Shown piece after piece: positions 12,251 to 23,500 of a DNA stretch of 64,000 nucleotides. The translations under genes were made by a program, and so were the position numbers. The notes below the pieces were generated by a model. The model saw only the letters and a program-made list of their open reading frames with translations. It was not told the origin of the DNA and did no database searches. Each line of letters starts with the position of its first letter. Positions within the stretch are counted from its first letter, which is position 1. The stretch covers positions 69,950,500-70,014,499 of the forward strand of contig CM057827.1 in the NCBI GenBank assembly GCA_030068075.1. The letters run 5' to 3'. This stretch comes from Paguma larvata. Taxonomy: Eukaryota > Chordata > Mammalia > Carnivora > Viverridae.

Positions 12251-15200
12251 ATGACAGTCCTAGGGCACCCGCGGAGTTGGAGCTGCCAGTGGTTGCCACT
12301 TCTGATGCTGCTGCTGGGCACAGGCCATGAGCCCGGGGTGGAAAGTGTGACACACTACAAGACCGGTGACCCCGTCATTCTATATGTCAACAAAGTGGGA
12401 CCCTACCACAACCCTCAGGAGACTTACCACTACTATCAGCTTCCGGTCTGCTGCCCTGAGAAGATACGACACAAAAGCCTTAGCCTGGGTGAAGTGCTGG
12501 ATGGGGACCGAATGGCTGAGTCTTTGTACGAGATCCGTTTTCGGGAGAATGTGGAGAAGAGAATTCTGTGCCACATGCAGCTCAGTTCTGCACAGGTCAG
12601 CCTCTCCACATTGGCTAGAAGTTAGCCAGGGACTAAACGGTGCCTGACAATTTACGATTTTATAGCACCTTTATGAAAATGATCTGACTTGATTCTAACT
12701 ACAATCCCACCAGGTAGGCAGGACAGGTGGTATTATTTGCGTTCAGTTGAGAAACATACTTGCTCAAAAGTGACTTTCCACGGCCACATGGATACTGAAT
12801 TGCAGAGGTGATATTAGAGCCCAGGGCTCCGGACTCCAGGCTGCTCTGTTGGTAATAAGGTCCCAACTATCACTCCTACATGGTTGTTTCCTTCCATACC
12901 TACCTCTTGGCTTTCTTAATTGGCTCCTTTACGCTCTAATCTTTCCTGATGCTTTTTTTCTTTAGCAAATCCTATCTTAGGGTACTTTTCTTTAGTCCAC
13001 TCCACACCTTCTGACACCTTGCCTTTCTCCTTTTTCTAACCTGTCCAGTCATATTGGTCTTTTTGGAGAATCCCAGCAACTAGGTTCTAACCTAGTGGTT
13101 CTCAACAGGGGACAGTTTTGTCTCCCAAGGGATATTTGGCAATGTCCGGGGATATTTTCGGTTGTCACTGCTGGGAGGAGGAGGGTGGCGGGGGGGGGGG
13201 GGGCTACTGACATCTAGTGGGAAGAAGCCAGGGATGGTACATATTCCAGTGCACAGGACAGGTCCCCATAATAAAGAATTTTCCAGTCCCGAATGTCAGT
13301 AGTGCCCAGGTTGTGAAACCTTGCTCTAACTCTAGGCCTGGGGAGGCCTTACCTGACTCCTGACTTGCTCTTTGTAGGTGGAGCAACTGCGCCAGGCCAT
13401 TGAGGAACTGTATTACTTTGAATTTGTAGTGGATGACTTGCCAATCCGTGGCTTTGTGGGCTACATGGAGGAGAGTGGCTTCCTGCCTCACAGCCACAAG
13501 ATAGGGCTTTGGACCCATTTGGACTTCCACCTAGAATTCCATGGAGATCGAATTATATTTGCCAATGTCTCTGTGCGGGACGTCAAGCCCCACAGCTTAG
13601 ATGGGTTACGACCTGATGAGTTCTTAGGCCTCACCCACACCTACAGCGTGCGCTGGTCTGAGACTTCAGTGGAACGTCGGAGTGACAGGCGCCGTGGCGA
13701 TGACGGCGGTTTCTTTCCCCGAACACTGGAAATCCATTGGTTGTCCATCATCAATTCCATGGTGCTTGTGTTTTTACTGGTGGGTTTTGTGGCTGTCATT
13801 CTCATGCGTGTGCTTCGAAACGACCTGGCTCGATACAACTTGGATGAGGAGACTACCTCTGCAGGTTCTGGTGATGACTTTGACCAAGGTGACAATGGCT
13901 GGAAAATTATCCATACCGATGTCTTCCGCTTCCCTCCATACCGTGGTCTGCTCTGTGCCGTGCTTGGTGTGGGTGCCCAGTTCCTGGCCCTTGGCACTGG
14001 TGAGGTGATAAAAATTAATCAGGGATTTCTCTCAAGGGGTAGAACTAAGTTGGTGGTTTGTTCTGGAAAGATCTGCAGATCTTCTCTTCTTTCCAAGGTG
14101 AGAGGCAAACCTAAGGGGTGGGATGGCCTTAAGAAGCATGTGTATATTCAGTTGTGGTTTTGCTGGACAACAGAATCGGGATATTGTTTTCCTTGGGTCT
14201 GGGAGAAAGGGGGCGGGTTCCTCTGAAATTGTCAGAAAAGGGACAGAGGAGACCTGACACATGCTTTCCACTACCACCCTGCAGGCATTATTGTCATGGC
14301 GCTGCTGGGCATGTTCAATGTGCACCGTCATGGGGCCATTAACTCGGCAGCCATCTTGTTGTATGCCCTGACCTGCTGCATCTCTGGCTACGTGTCCAGC
14401 CACTTCTACCGGCAGATTGGAGGCGAGCGTTGGGTGTGGAACATCATTCTCACCACCAGCCTCTTCTCTGGTGAGGACTGTCCTTTCCCTGGTGGGCTGG
14501 CCTGGCGGGCCGAGGATTTAGGAACTTAACAACACATCATGGAGCCCGGGATAGAGTTAGAGTAAGGCCTTAAGGGAATAAGAATAGCAAAAGAAACAAA
14601 ACCAGTTAAAAGACACGACTGCATAGTTCTTTTGCATAGTTTAAAAATTAAGTCCTTCAAATGTTCTAGGCAGCATGGTAAGCACTCAGCATGCCTTCAT
14701 TGCATTTAATCCCCACAATAAACCTGTGCGGTAGTTAATAGTGTCCCCATTTTACAGATGAGGACATTGAAGGCTGGTTAAGCAATTTGCCTGAAATTAC
14801 CCTCCCAAGAGGAAGCGAACCAGATCTCAGACGCAGGCAGTCTGACTCTAGAGCCTGTATTCTTGACCATTATATTAAGAGTTAAATAACCTTCTTTCTT
14901 GAACATATTTATTGATATTCTCCCTTTTTAAAAAGGTTTTTTGGAGGCACCTGGGTGGCTCAGTTACATGTCCCACTTTTGATCCTGGCTCAGGTCATGA
15001 TCTCAGGGTTGTGAGTTCAAGCCCCACATTGGGCTCTGTGCTGGGCTTAGAGCATACTTTAAAAAAAATTTTTTTTAATATTTTTGAGAGCAGGTGAGCG
15101 CATGAGTGGGGGAGGGGTAGAGAGAGGAGGACAGAGGATCTGAAGCAGACTTTGCCACTGAGCAGATAGCCTGATGCGGGGCTCGAACCTACAAAGTGTG

Positions 15201-16975
15201 AGATCATGACCTGAGCTCAAGTAGGATGCTTAATCGACTGAGTCACCCAGGCGCCCCCACCAAAATAAGTTTTTATTTGGAGGTGGCTGCCCCACTCTAG
15301 CCTTATAAGCCAGCTTGTCCTTTCAAAGACAGTAGTAGTATGTATTTTGAACCTTTCATGTTCCCAACCTTGAGTGTCTGATTTATACAACATCACATTT
15401 ATGTCTGAACCAGGGTTTTCTGAAAATAGGGCTTTACGCCAAAGGAATGTGTCATGCTAGGACTCACCAATGCCACAGCAGAACAGGCCCTGGGAGGCAG
15501 GTGGATTGTGTTTCTCGTAGATCATTATGTAACAGCTGCCTTGACCCTTAATGATAATTGATGGGGGAAGGGATGTTGGTAAGATAAGTAACTGGGAACA
15601 ATGGGATGTGAAAGGGTGAGGTCAGCCTGGGAGCAGGAGGTTTCACCCCGCTCCCTATTAGGTCTAGTCAGAGCGGGTGGCCCCAGGGATGTACCTACCG
15701 CTGACCCTCCTTCTGGGGGCCCATCCCTGCAGTGCCTTTCTTCTTGACGTGGAGTGTGGTGAACTCGGTGCACTGGGCTAATGGTTCAACACAGGCTCTG
15801 CCAGCCACCACCATCCTGCTGCTTCTGACGGTTTGGCTGCTGGTGGGCTTTCCCCTCACTGTCATTGGAGGCATCTTCGGGAAGAACAATGCTAGCCCTT
15901 TTGATGCACCTTGTCGCACCAAGAACATCGCCCGGGAAATCCCGCCCCAGCCCTGGTACAAGTCTACGCTCATCCACATGACTGTTGGGGGCTTCCTGCC
16001 TTTCAGGTATCCTCCCTTTGTGCCATGGCCATCACTCTCAGGTTCCTGACTTTAACTGCCTTTCTCCATCCCCTAACCCAACAAGACTGATGATCCCTGG
16101 TCAGGTGCCCAGTTAAGAGATCATTAAGTAGTTCCTCCTGTATCCAAGCAGGACTCAGCTTGAATCAATTCAAAGATGAGGGTGTCTCACTTATAAAGCT
16201 CTCCAAAGACATTGCTCTGTTCACTCTTTTCCTGGTTTCTGACTTTAGTGTCCACAGGCACCAGACAGAGCTTCAAGCCCATGTGATTGCTTATTCAGAT
16301 TTTTGAGTATCTCTAATGCCAGGCAGATAATATAGAGCAGAAAATAAAACAGACAAGATCCTTGCTCTCAACCTATCAGGGAAGCTGTTCTTGAAATGAG
16401 CACAGCTAGTCATGGGTAAAAGACTCCCCACGGAGCCAGGAACTGTAGGGCAGGGAGTGGAGTGGACCTACTTTCCACAGTGACGCAGTAACATGGAGGG
16501 GTGGTGGCTGGATTTTGACCTGGCCACTGTGCTGGCAGCGCACAGCCCTTTAATGCTGTGTCTCGTCTCTTCTCTTCACAGTGCCATCTCTGTGGAGCTG
16601 TACTACATCTTTGCCACAGTATGGGGTCGGGAACAGTACACGTTGTATGGCATCCTCTTCTTTGTCTTCGCCATCCTGCTGAGTGTGGGGGCTTGCATCT
16701 CCATTGCGCTCACCTACTTCCAGTTGTCTGGGGAGGATTACCGCTGGTGGTGGCGATCTGTGCTGAGCGTTGGCTCCACTGGGCTCTTCATCTTCCTCTA
16801 CTCCGTTTTCTACTATGCCCGGCGCTCCAACATGTCAGGGGCAGTACAGACAGTGGAGTTTTTTGGCTACTCCTTACTCACTGGTTATGTCTTCTTCCTC
16901 ATGCTAGGCACCATCTCCTTCTTTTCTTCCCTAAAGTTCATCCGTTATATCTATGTTAACCTCAAGATGGACTAA
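12251..16975 (+). CDS. TM9SF1: Transmembrane 9 superfamily member 1
   Basis: Nonaspanin-family membrane protein of endosomes and Golgi, implicated in autophagy and membrane-protein sorting. Five coding exons: 12251-12595, 13378-13999, 14285-14470, 15733-16006, 16582-16975, giving exactly 606 aa, the human length as I recall. Residues 1 to about 25 form a signal peptide ([14 protein letters not shown]). A large luminal domain follows ([30 protein letters not shown] region), with the first membrane span in the [19 protein letters not shown] region. Eight more hydrophobic segments occupy the rest, ending [12 protein letters not shown]. The last three residues KMD resemble the Golgi-retention KxD motif known from TM9 proteins. 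Intron 3 holds an inverted SINE pair, and MIR copies lie in introns 1 and 3. IPO4 follows on the same strand within 650 bp. Confidence 0.98.
12650..12850 (-). repeat. MIR in TM9SF1 intron 1
   Basis: Reverse-oriented MIR landmarks in order: ATTCTAACTACAATCCCACC, AGGTAGGCAGGACAGGT, GTATTATTTGCGTTCAGTTG, then ACTTGCTCAAAAGTGAC. Diverged and intronic. Confidence 0.6.
14655..14880 (-). repeat. MIR in TM9SF1 intron 3
   Basis: Reverse MIR signature: TTTAATCCCCACAATAAACC, CCCATTTTACAGATGAGGAC, AAGCAATTTGCCTGAAATTA, then GGCAGTCTGACTCTAGAGCC. Good order over about 220 bp. Confidence 0.7.
14943..15068 (+). mobile_element. CAN-SINE fragment, plus orientation (5' partner of inverted pair)
   Basis: Starts GGAGGCACCTGGGTGGCTCA, contains TCAGGTCATGATCTCAGGGT and GGGCTCTGTGCTGGGC, and ends in an A run at 15061-15068. 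It lacks the TC-rich part, so it is a shorter variant. It abuts a minus-oriented copy. Confidence 0.85.
15069..15258 (-). mobile_element. CAN-SINE, minus orientation (3' partner of inverted pair)
   Basis: Begins with a T run and AATATTTTTGAGAG, ending ...GACTGAGTCACCCAGGCGCC, the reverse complement of the SINE head. Directly adjacent to the plus copy, so the two tails face each other across an A/T tract. Confidence 0.88.
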
Positions 16976-17230
16976 GTTTTGGGTGGCAGAACAATTGATC
17001 TTCTCTCCCATTCTTCACGTCCACAGGCCCACTGATCTTTTACCAACGTCTCTTCTGATTGACTGAATTATGTGATGGCATCATTGCCTTTCCATTCGCC
17101 CTTTGGGCCTTCCTTACCCCGGAGGGCCTGGAAATTACAAATCTCTATTATATAAGGAGTATATATTTGAACTTTTTAAGTTGCCTTTAGTTTTGGTCCT
17201 GATCTTTCTTTTTACAATTATCAAAATAAA
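16582..17230 (+). terminator. TM9SF1 last exon and poly(A) signal (AATAAA 17225-17230)
   Basis: The last coding exon ends at 16975 and the 3' UTR runs to an AATAAA at 17225-17230. About 370 bp remain to the IPO4 start codon. Confidence 0.8.
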
Positions 17231-17299
17231 ATTTATTAAGAAAAAGGATTCTGTAGTTGGAGGGTTTGGTCTGGATATAGGAACTCGAGCCCTGCCGTT

Positions 17300-17599
17300 A
17301 AGGGCAGTGTCCCTTTAGGAAACCGGGTCGGCCCAGAACGCACGGAACTAGAGTTCTACGCGGAGCTTGGGAACTCTCGACTGGGGGAACCTTCACTGCC
17401 AGGGTCTGTTTCCGCGGTTCAGCCGGCGCTGAGGCTAACGGAAGTTGAAAACCCAGAGATCCGGGTGGGAAGCGAGTCGAATCACCCTGGCGACGGGAGG
17501 GGCGCGGAGCAACGCCCTTTCCGCCGGAAGTGGGTTTCAGGGCCTCCACGTGCTGTCCCTCCCCCCTCCCGACCCAGTAGCGGCTGCTCGGCTGCTGCC
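17300..17599 (+). promoter_or_regulatory. IPO4 promoter with ETS-type site
   Basis: GC-rich 300-bp stretch between the TM9SF1 3' end and the IPO4 ATG. CCGGAAGTG at 17524-17532 is a consensus ETS/ELK/GABP site 70-80 bp before the start codon, next to a GGGAGGGGCGGAG GC box. No TATA box is seen, which is typical of a housekeeping promoter. Confidence 0.6.
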
Positions 17600-20500
17600 A
17601 TGGAGCCCGTCGGCCTGGAGCAGATCCTGCGGGAGCTGCTGCTGCCGGACACCGAGCGTATCCGCCGGGTACGGACAGGGTAGACCCGGCTGGGGCGAGC
17701 GGGAGGTTGCGGGAAAAGCCCTACTCTAACCCCCAAACCACCCCCCAGGCCACCGAGCAGCTCCAGACCGCTCTTCGGGACCCGGCCGCCCTGCCTGCGC
17801 TCTGCGACCTGCTGGCCTCGGCGGCCGACCCTCAGGTGAGGCTCCTTGCCCCTTCCCGCTGAGCGTCCCACAGTACGCCACTGGTCAAGCCCCAGCTTGC
17901 CCCCTGCGGCCCGTTCAGCACCTTCCGGCCCGGACCCTCACGAGCGTGCTTCCTCGTCCCAGATCCGCCAGTTCGCTGCCGTGCTGATCCGCAGACGACT
18001 GAGCACCCGCTGGCGACGGCTGGCGGCCGAGCATCGGGAGAGGTGGGCGCGGCCAGGGACGGGGCGGGGCCAGGCGGAGGCGGCTCCTGGGTCGGCCAAG
18101 TACCAACACCTGCCACCTGTGTTCCAGCCTCAAGTCCCTGGTCCTGTCGGCCTTTCAGAGAGAGACCCAGTAAGTGCCTACCTGCCTCCTCTTGGAATCT
18201 GACTGACTCCCCGCTGAGATCCTCTTTGGGTTTCCGCCTTGTGTTTCAGCTCCCGGCAGGGCCTGGGCCTGGGGCGGGGAGGAGGGAGGATTTCGGTTCT
18301 AGACCAAGGGTGGAGCTAGGGTTCTAAGGCTGTGTTGAAGACTAAATTTTATGAGTTTGGGCTGTGTTGGTCTGCCAAATCCGATTCAGAAGAACAGAAC
18401 TGAAATTCAGTCTGCGTGAAACCAGGTTCACCAAGATCACACACCCGCCATGCTGCTGGTCTCCCGGTTTCCCACCGTCTTATGTGTCCCAACTTGGCAA
18501 AGACCCTCTGTCCACACTTGAAGGTTTCTGTCCTGGCCAGCTCACTGAGGCAGGCCCAGCGAGTGCTGGGGAGGGTACTGGAGGATGATTGGGGGTGGTG
18601 GGGGAATCTCACCTGTTTGCAGGCACTCCGTGAGCCTTAGCCTGGCCCAGCTCTCAGCCACCATTTTTCGAAAGGAAGGCCTGGAGGCCTGGCCTCAGCT
18701 CATGCAGTTTCTTCAGCACAGTACCCACAACCCCCACATCCCAGAGAGAGAGGTATTAGCACGTTGTCGTGGGAGGGAGGGACAGAGGGAATGAGAGGCT
18801 GGATAGACCACGTAAGCTTTTCTCTCTCATCCCCTACACCTGAACAGATGGGGCTTTTGCTGCTAAGTGTGGTGGTGACCTCCAGGCCTGAGGCCTTCCA
18901 ACCCCACCACCGGGAGCTTCTTCGGCTTCTGAATGAGACCCTTGGTGAGGTGGGCTCTCCTGGGCTCCTCTTTTACTCCCTGCGCACGCTGACCACCATG
19001 GCCCCCTACCTGGGCACTGAGGACGTGGTGAGATGTGGGTCCTCACCTTTCCTGGCTCCCTCTTCTTGGGTCTTCAAGTCCTCATTCTTGCGGGATGCAG
19101 AACTACTTCAGATTCTCTACTATTTGTCCTTCCTAACAGTTGAGAAGGGGATACCGTGGGTGGCTGTACCCGGGCTCATCCTGTGCCCAGGCTTTGAGGA
19201 AACTGCCGGCTCCTGGGGCCTGAGATGAGCACGCATTATGCTTTCTGTCCTCTAGCCTCTCGCGCGGATGTTGGTGCCCAAGCTCATCGTGGCCGTGCAG
19301 ACTCTGATCCCTGTAGATGAGGTGAGGACATGTGGGCAAGAGCTCCTTTGGAAGCAGAGTATAGGAGCGCCCAGCCTGGCCCGCCGAAGAAGAGCGTGGT
19401 AACTCTATGACTTGTCTGTCTGGCAGGCAAAGGCCTGTGAGGCTGTGGAGGCCCTGGATGAATTGCTGGAGTCAGAGGTGCCCGTCATCACCTCCCACCT
19501 CTCTGCGGTCCTCACGTTCTGCCTGGAGGTGAGCTGGGGACAGGCACAGCCTCTGCTGCTTGTTTTGCTCGGAGTTTCTTTGCCCGTCCTGATTCAGGTT
19601 ACTCTGGGCAGGTGGCTAAAAACATGGCTTTGGGTGATGCAATACGTGTACGTGTTCTCTGCTGCCTCAGTTTCTTGGTTAAAGTCAAGAGCAAGGTGAG
19701 TACTCTCTGAGGCACATTAGTGCGCGCCCGTTTCCAGCCCTTACCTCACTGCTGGGGCTTTCTGTCTCTCTCCGGGTATCTTTATTTACCTTTAAAAAAT
19801 TTTTTTTAATGTTTATTTATTTTTGAGAGAGAGAGAGAGCACAAGCCAGGGAGGGGTAGAGAGAGAAACACAGAATCAGAAGTAGTCTCCAGTCTCTGAG
19901 CTGTCAGCACAGAGCCTGATGCGGAGCTCGAACTCATGAATTTTGAGTTCATCACCTGAGCCGAAGTCAGACGCTTAACTGACTGAGCCACCCAGGCGCC
20001 CCAGAGTATCTTTAGATATTCACAATTGATCTGGCCTTACCCCAGCTCCTAGCTGGGAGTTTGGGAATCTTCTGCTGGACCCCTTATGGCCTAGAAGGCT
20101 AGACTTTTCAATGTGAGTCCATCTTGGGAGCAGCTTCTCAGGCATACCATTCCACCTTCCTTTCAAGGCCTTACTGAAGAATCGTCTCCTGCCACCCTTA
20201 CTACACACCCTTTTCCCCATCATGGCCGCCGAGCCCCCACTGGGCCAGCTGGATCCTGAGGACCAGGATTCAGAGGAGGAAGAGCTGGAGATTGGGCTGG
20301 TGGGGGAGACTCCCAAGCACTTCGCTATACAGGTAGGATATGCTACAGGGGTAGGGGCAGGGTGTTAGGTAGCTGTGGGGCAGAGATGGAGTCCAGCAAA
20401 GTCTTCCTGTCCTTGTTCAGGTTGTGGACATGCTGGCACTACATTTGCCCCCCGAGAAGCTCTGTCCCTTGCTGGTAAGTATGGCTCTGCCCTTCGGGTG

Positions 20501-23500
20501 CTGTATCCCCCAGGTGTGTCTAGTGTCCCATTGCTGACGATGTTTGGGCCCTGGTAGGTGTGGAGGGCCAGTTGCCACAGGAATGGGCAGGTTTGTGCCA
20601 GTGTTTCTGGAGAGTACCGTCTGCTCCCCTAGATGCCCCTGCTGGAAGAGGCCTTGCGGAGTGAGAGACCGTACCAGCGCAAGGCTGGGCTCCTGGTGCT
20701 GGCCGTCCTGTCAGATGGAGCTGGTGACCACATCAGACAGAGGTGTCTATTCCTTTTTCCTAGAGTGAGGGTGGGCAGTGGGGAGGACCACCACACAGCA
20801 CAGGGCAGTCCTGGTCTACGCTTGTTGGAGCTTAATTATCAGTGGTGTTTTCCCTCACTCTGAGAAGTGTCCTGATTTGGAAAATAATTTAAATGGCTTC
20901 TCCAGCTATAGGGACCAGGCGGTGGTGCCTACTGTCTGGTGACAGAGAAGGCCTTGGCTTCCCAGGGGGAATGAGAATGGTCCAGCCTAGGGCTTTCTGG
21001 TCTTGCCCCTCAGCCTACGTCCTCTTGTTCCGCCCCACCCAGACTGCTGTCCCCACTGCTGCAGATCGTGTGCAAGGGCCTGGAGGACCCGTCACAAGTT
21101 GTACGCAATGCTGCATTGTTTGCCCTGGGCCAGTTCTCAGAGAACCTACAGGTCAGCACGGCTGAACGGGCAGTCAGCGTTTCAGAGTCCCTCCCCATCC
21201 CGGGGGCCATCTTCCCCTCCCCAGGCGTTCCTGCCGCCATTGGTACGTAGGTGCGTGCTTTGAGGGCACACCCCCGCTTGAGCTGACTCGGGGTCTCCTT
21301 TCCCCCTTCCTCCAGCCCCATATCAGCAGCTATTCAGGGGAGGTGATGCCACTGCTCCTCGCCTACCTGAAGTCGGTGCCTCTCAGACACACAAACCACC
21401 TGGCCAAAGCCTGTTATGCCCTGGAGAATTTCGTGGAGAACCTAGGTAGGTGATGGCAATGGGGCGCGTGAAGGAGGGGACACAGGTGTAGCTTTGGACC
21501 AAGGGGATGGGACATGCAACCCCCTGAACCACTGTCTGCAGCAGGGAAAGTGGTGTGGCAGGGGCCCAGAGAGGTCTGGGCTGGATGTTAGAGGTCAGCC
21601 TGGAGGGAGGTGGGCCCCCAGAACGTTGAAGACCTGGCCTGGGTGTTAGAGGAATGCCTTTTCCCACAGGGCCTAGAGTGCAGCCCTACCTTCCGGAACT
21701 GATGGAGTGTATGCTGCAGCCTCTGAGGAATCCCAGCAGCTCCCGTGCCAAGGAGCTGGCAGTGAGCGCCCTAGGGGCCATTGGTGAGGAGAAGGAGGTG
21801 GTAAGGCAGGGCACAGGGTTTCCCTAGGGAGCCTGCGACAGGTGGCCTGGCGGTCCTTGCTCCAGCTCTGATAGTTTCCTTCCATCCCACAGCCACAGCT
21901 GCCCAGGCCTCCCTGCTGCCCTACTTCCCCACCATTATGGAGCACCTGCGGGAATTCCTGTTAACGGGCCATGAGGACCTTCAGCCTGTGCGGATCCAGA
22001 GCCTGGGTGAGTAAGGGGCTCTCAGGCACGGTTCCCAGTGCAGGGAAGGGCCGAGGTGTTCACGGAGATGTCCCCCAGGGCAACGCACGTTTCTTCCATC
22101 TCATCAAAGGAAGCACTCTTCCCATCGTGCCTAGAAACAAGTGGAATTCGTGAATCACTCCCCAGCTGCCATCTTTGACTCCCAGGTCTTGGCCTCACAC
22201 ACCTCTGACCCATTTTCCTATCCGAGTTCTAACCAAGTCCTTGCCCCCACAGAGACACTGGGGGTGCTGGCTCGAGCAGTGGGGGAGCCCATGCGGCCCC
22301 TGGCTGAGGAATGCTGCCAGCTGGGGCTGGGCCTATGTGACCAGGTAGACGACCCTGACTTGCGGCGCTGCACGTGAGTGAGCCCTCACCCCACCCCCGC
22401 CCCATGTCTCCTGCCTAGCCACTGGAGCCACAGCCCTGACCTGAGAACCCTGTCCTCTCTGATTCTGGATCATGGGTTTTCCCGGGCTTCCCCATTCTGT
22501 CTGTACAGCTTCTGCCTGCCTCCCCCAGGTACAGCCTCTTTGCAGCCTTATCGGGGCTCATGGGTGAGGGGCTGGCACCACACCTACCACAAATCACCAC
22601 ACTCATGCTGTTGTCACTGCGTTCCACTGAAGGCATTGTGGTGAGCAGAGAACGGGTGGGCTGGGCCAGTTGGGGAAGGGCAACCCTGGAGTGGCATTTA
22701 TCTCCCAGGCTCAGCTAAGCCAGAGTCTCCGCTGTGCCTCCTCCTTCCAGCCTCAGTATGATGGAAGTGCCTCCTTCCTTCTGTTTGATGAGAGTGATGG
22801 GGAGGAAGAGGAGGAGCTCATGGACAAGGATGAGGAAGAGGACTCAGACTCGGAGATCTCAGGGTGCGGAGGGCTGCCGTTGTGGTCACAGGAATCCTGG
22901 CTGTGGCAAGGGCCCCGGGCCAGATCTGCTCCTACTGGTGCCTGATCGCTGCCGCCTCCCCACCCAACTCTAGGTACAGCGTGGAAAATGCCTTTTTTGA
23001 TGAGAAGGAAGACACCTGCGCTGCTCTGGGGGAGATCTCCGTGAATACCAGGTGAGCCTCGGCGCTTCCCCGGCCCTGGGAGCCCTACCTAGGAGCTCCT
23101 TCCCCAATGGCCCTGTGTCTGTCCACAGTGTGGCCTTCCTTCCCTACATGGAGAGTGTCTTTGAAGAAGTATTCAAGCTGCTGGAGGTGAGAGGGCTTGT
23201 AGACGGAGTGGGTGGGGTCCAGGGGCTCGAGGGCCCGCGTTGGCCGTGAACGCAGGAGGCACATCCTGCCCCTCCTCACCCAACAGTGCCCTCATCTGAA
23301 CGTGCGGAAGGCAGCCCATGAGGCCCTGGGTCAGTTCTGCTGCGCACTGCACAAAGCCTGTCAGAGCTGCCCCTCAGAACCCAACACTGCAGGTGTGCAG
23401 GGGAGGCTGGGGTTCTTGGAAGCAGGGGGCCCTTGGAGGGAGGGACGGGGCCTGACCGGGGCTTCAGCCGATCATGTCCCCAGCTCTGCAGGCCGCCCTG

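Noticed and set aside
13190..13203. Poly-G run in TM9SF1 intron 1 (and a similar one at 25309-25326 in IPO4)
   Set aside because: Simple homopolymers whose length may be a sequencing effect; no functional inference is justified.
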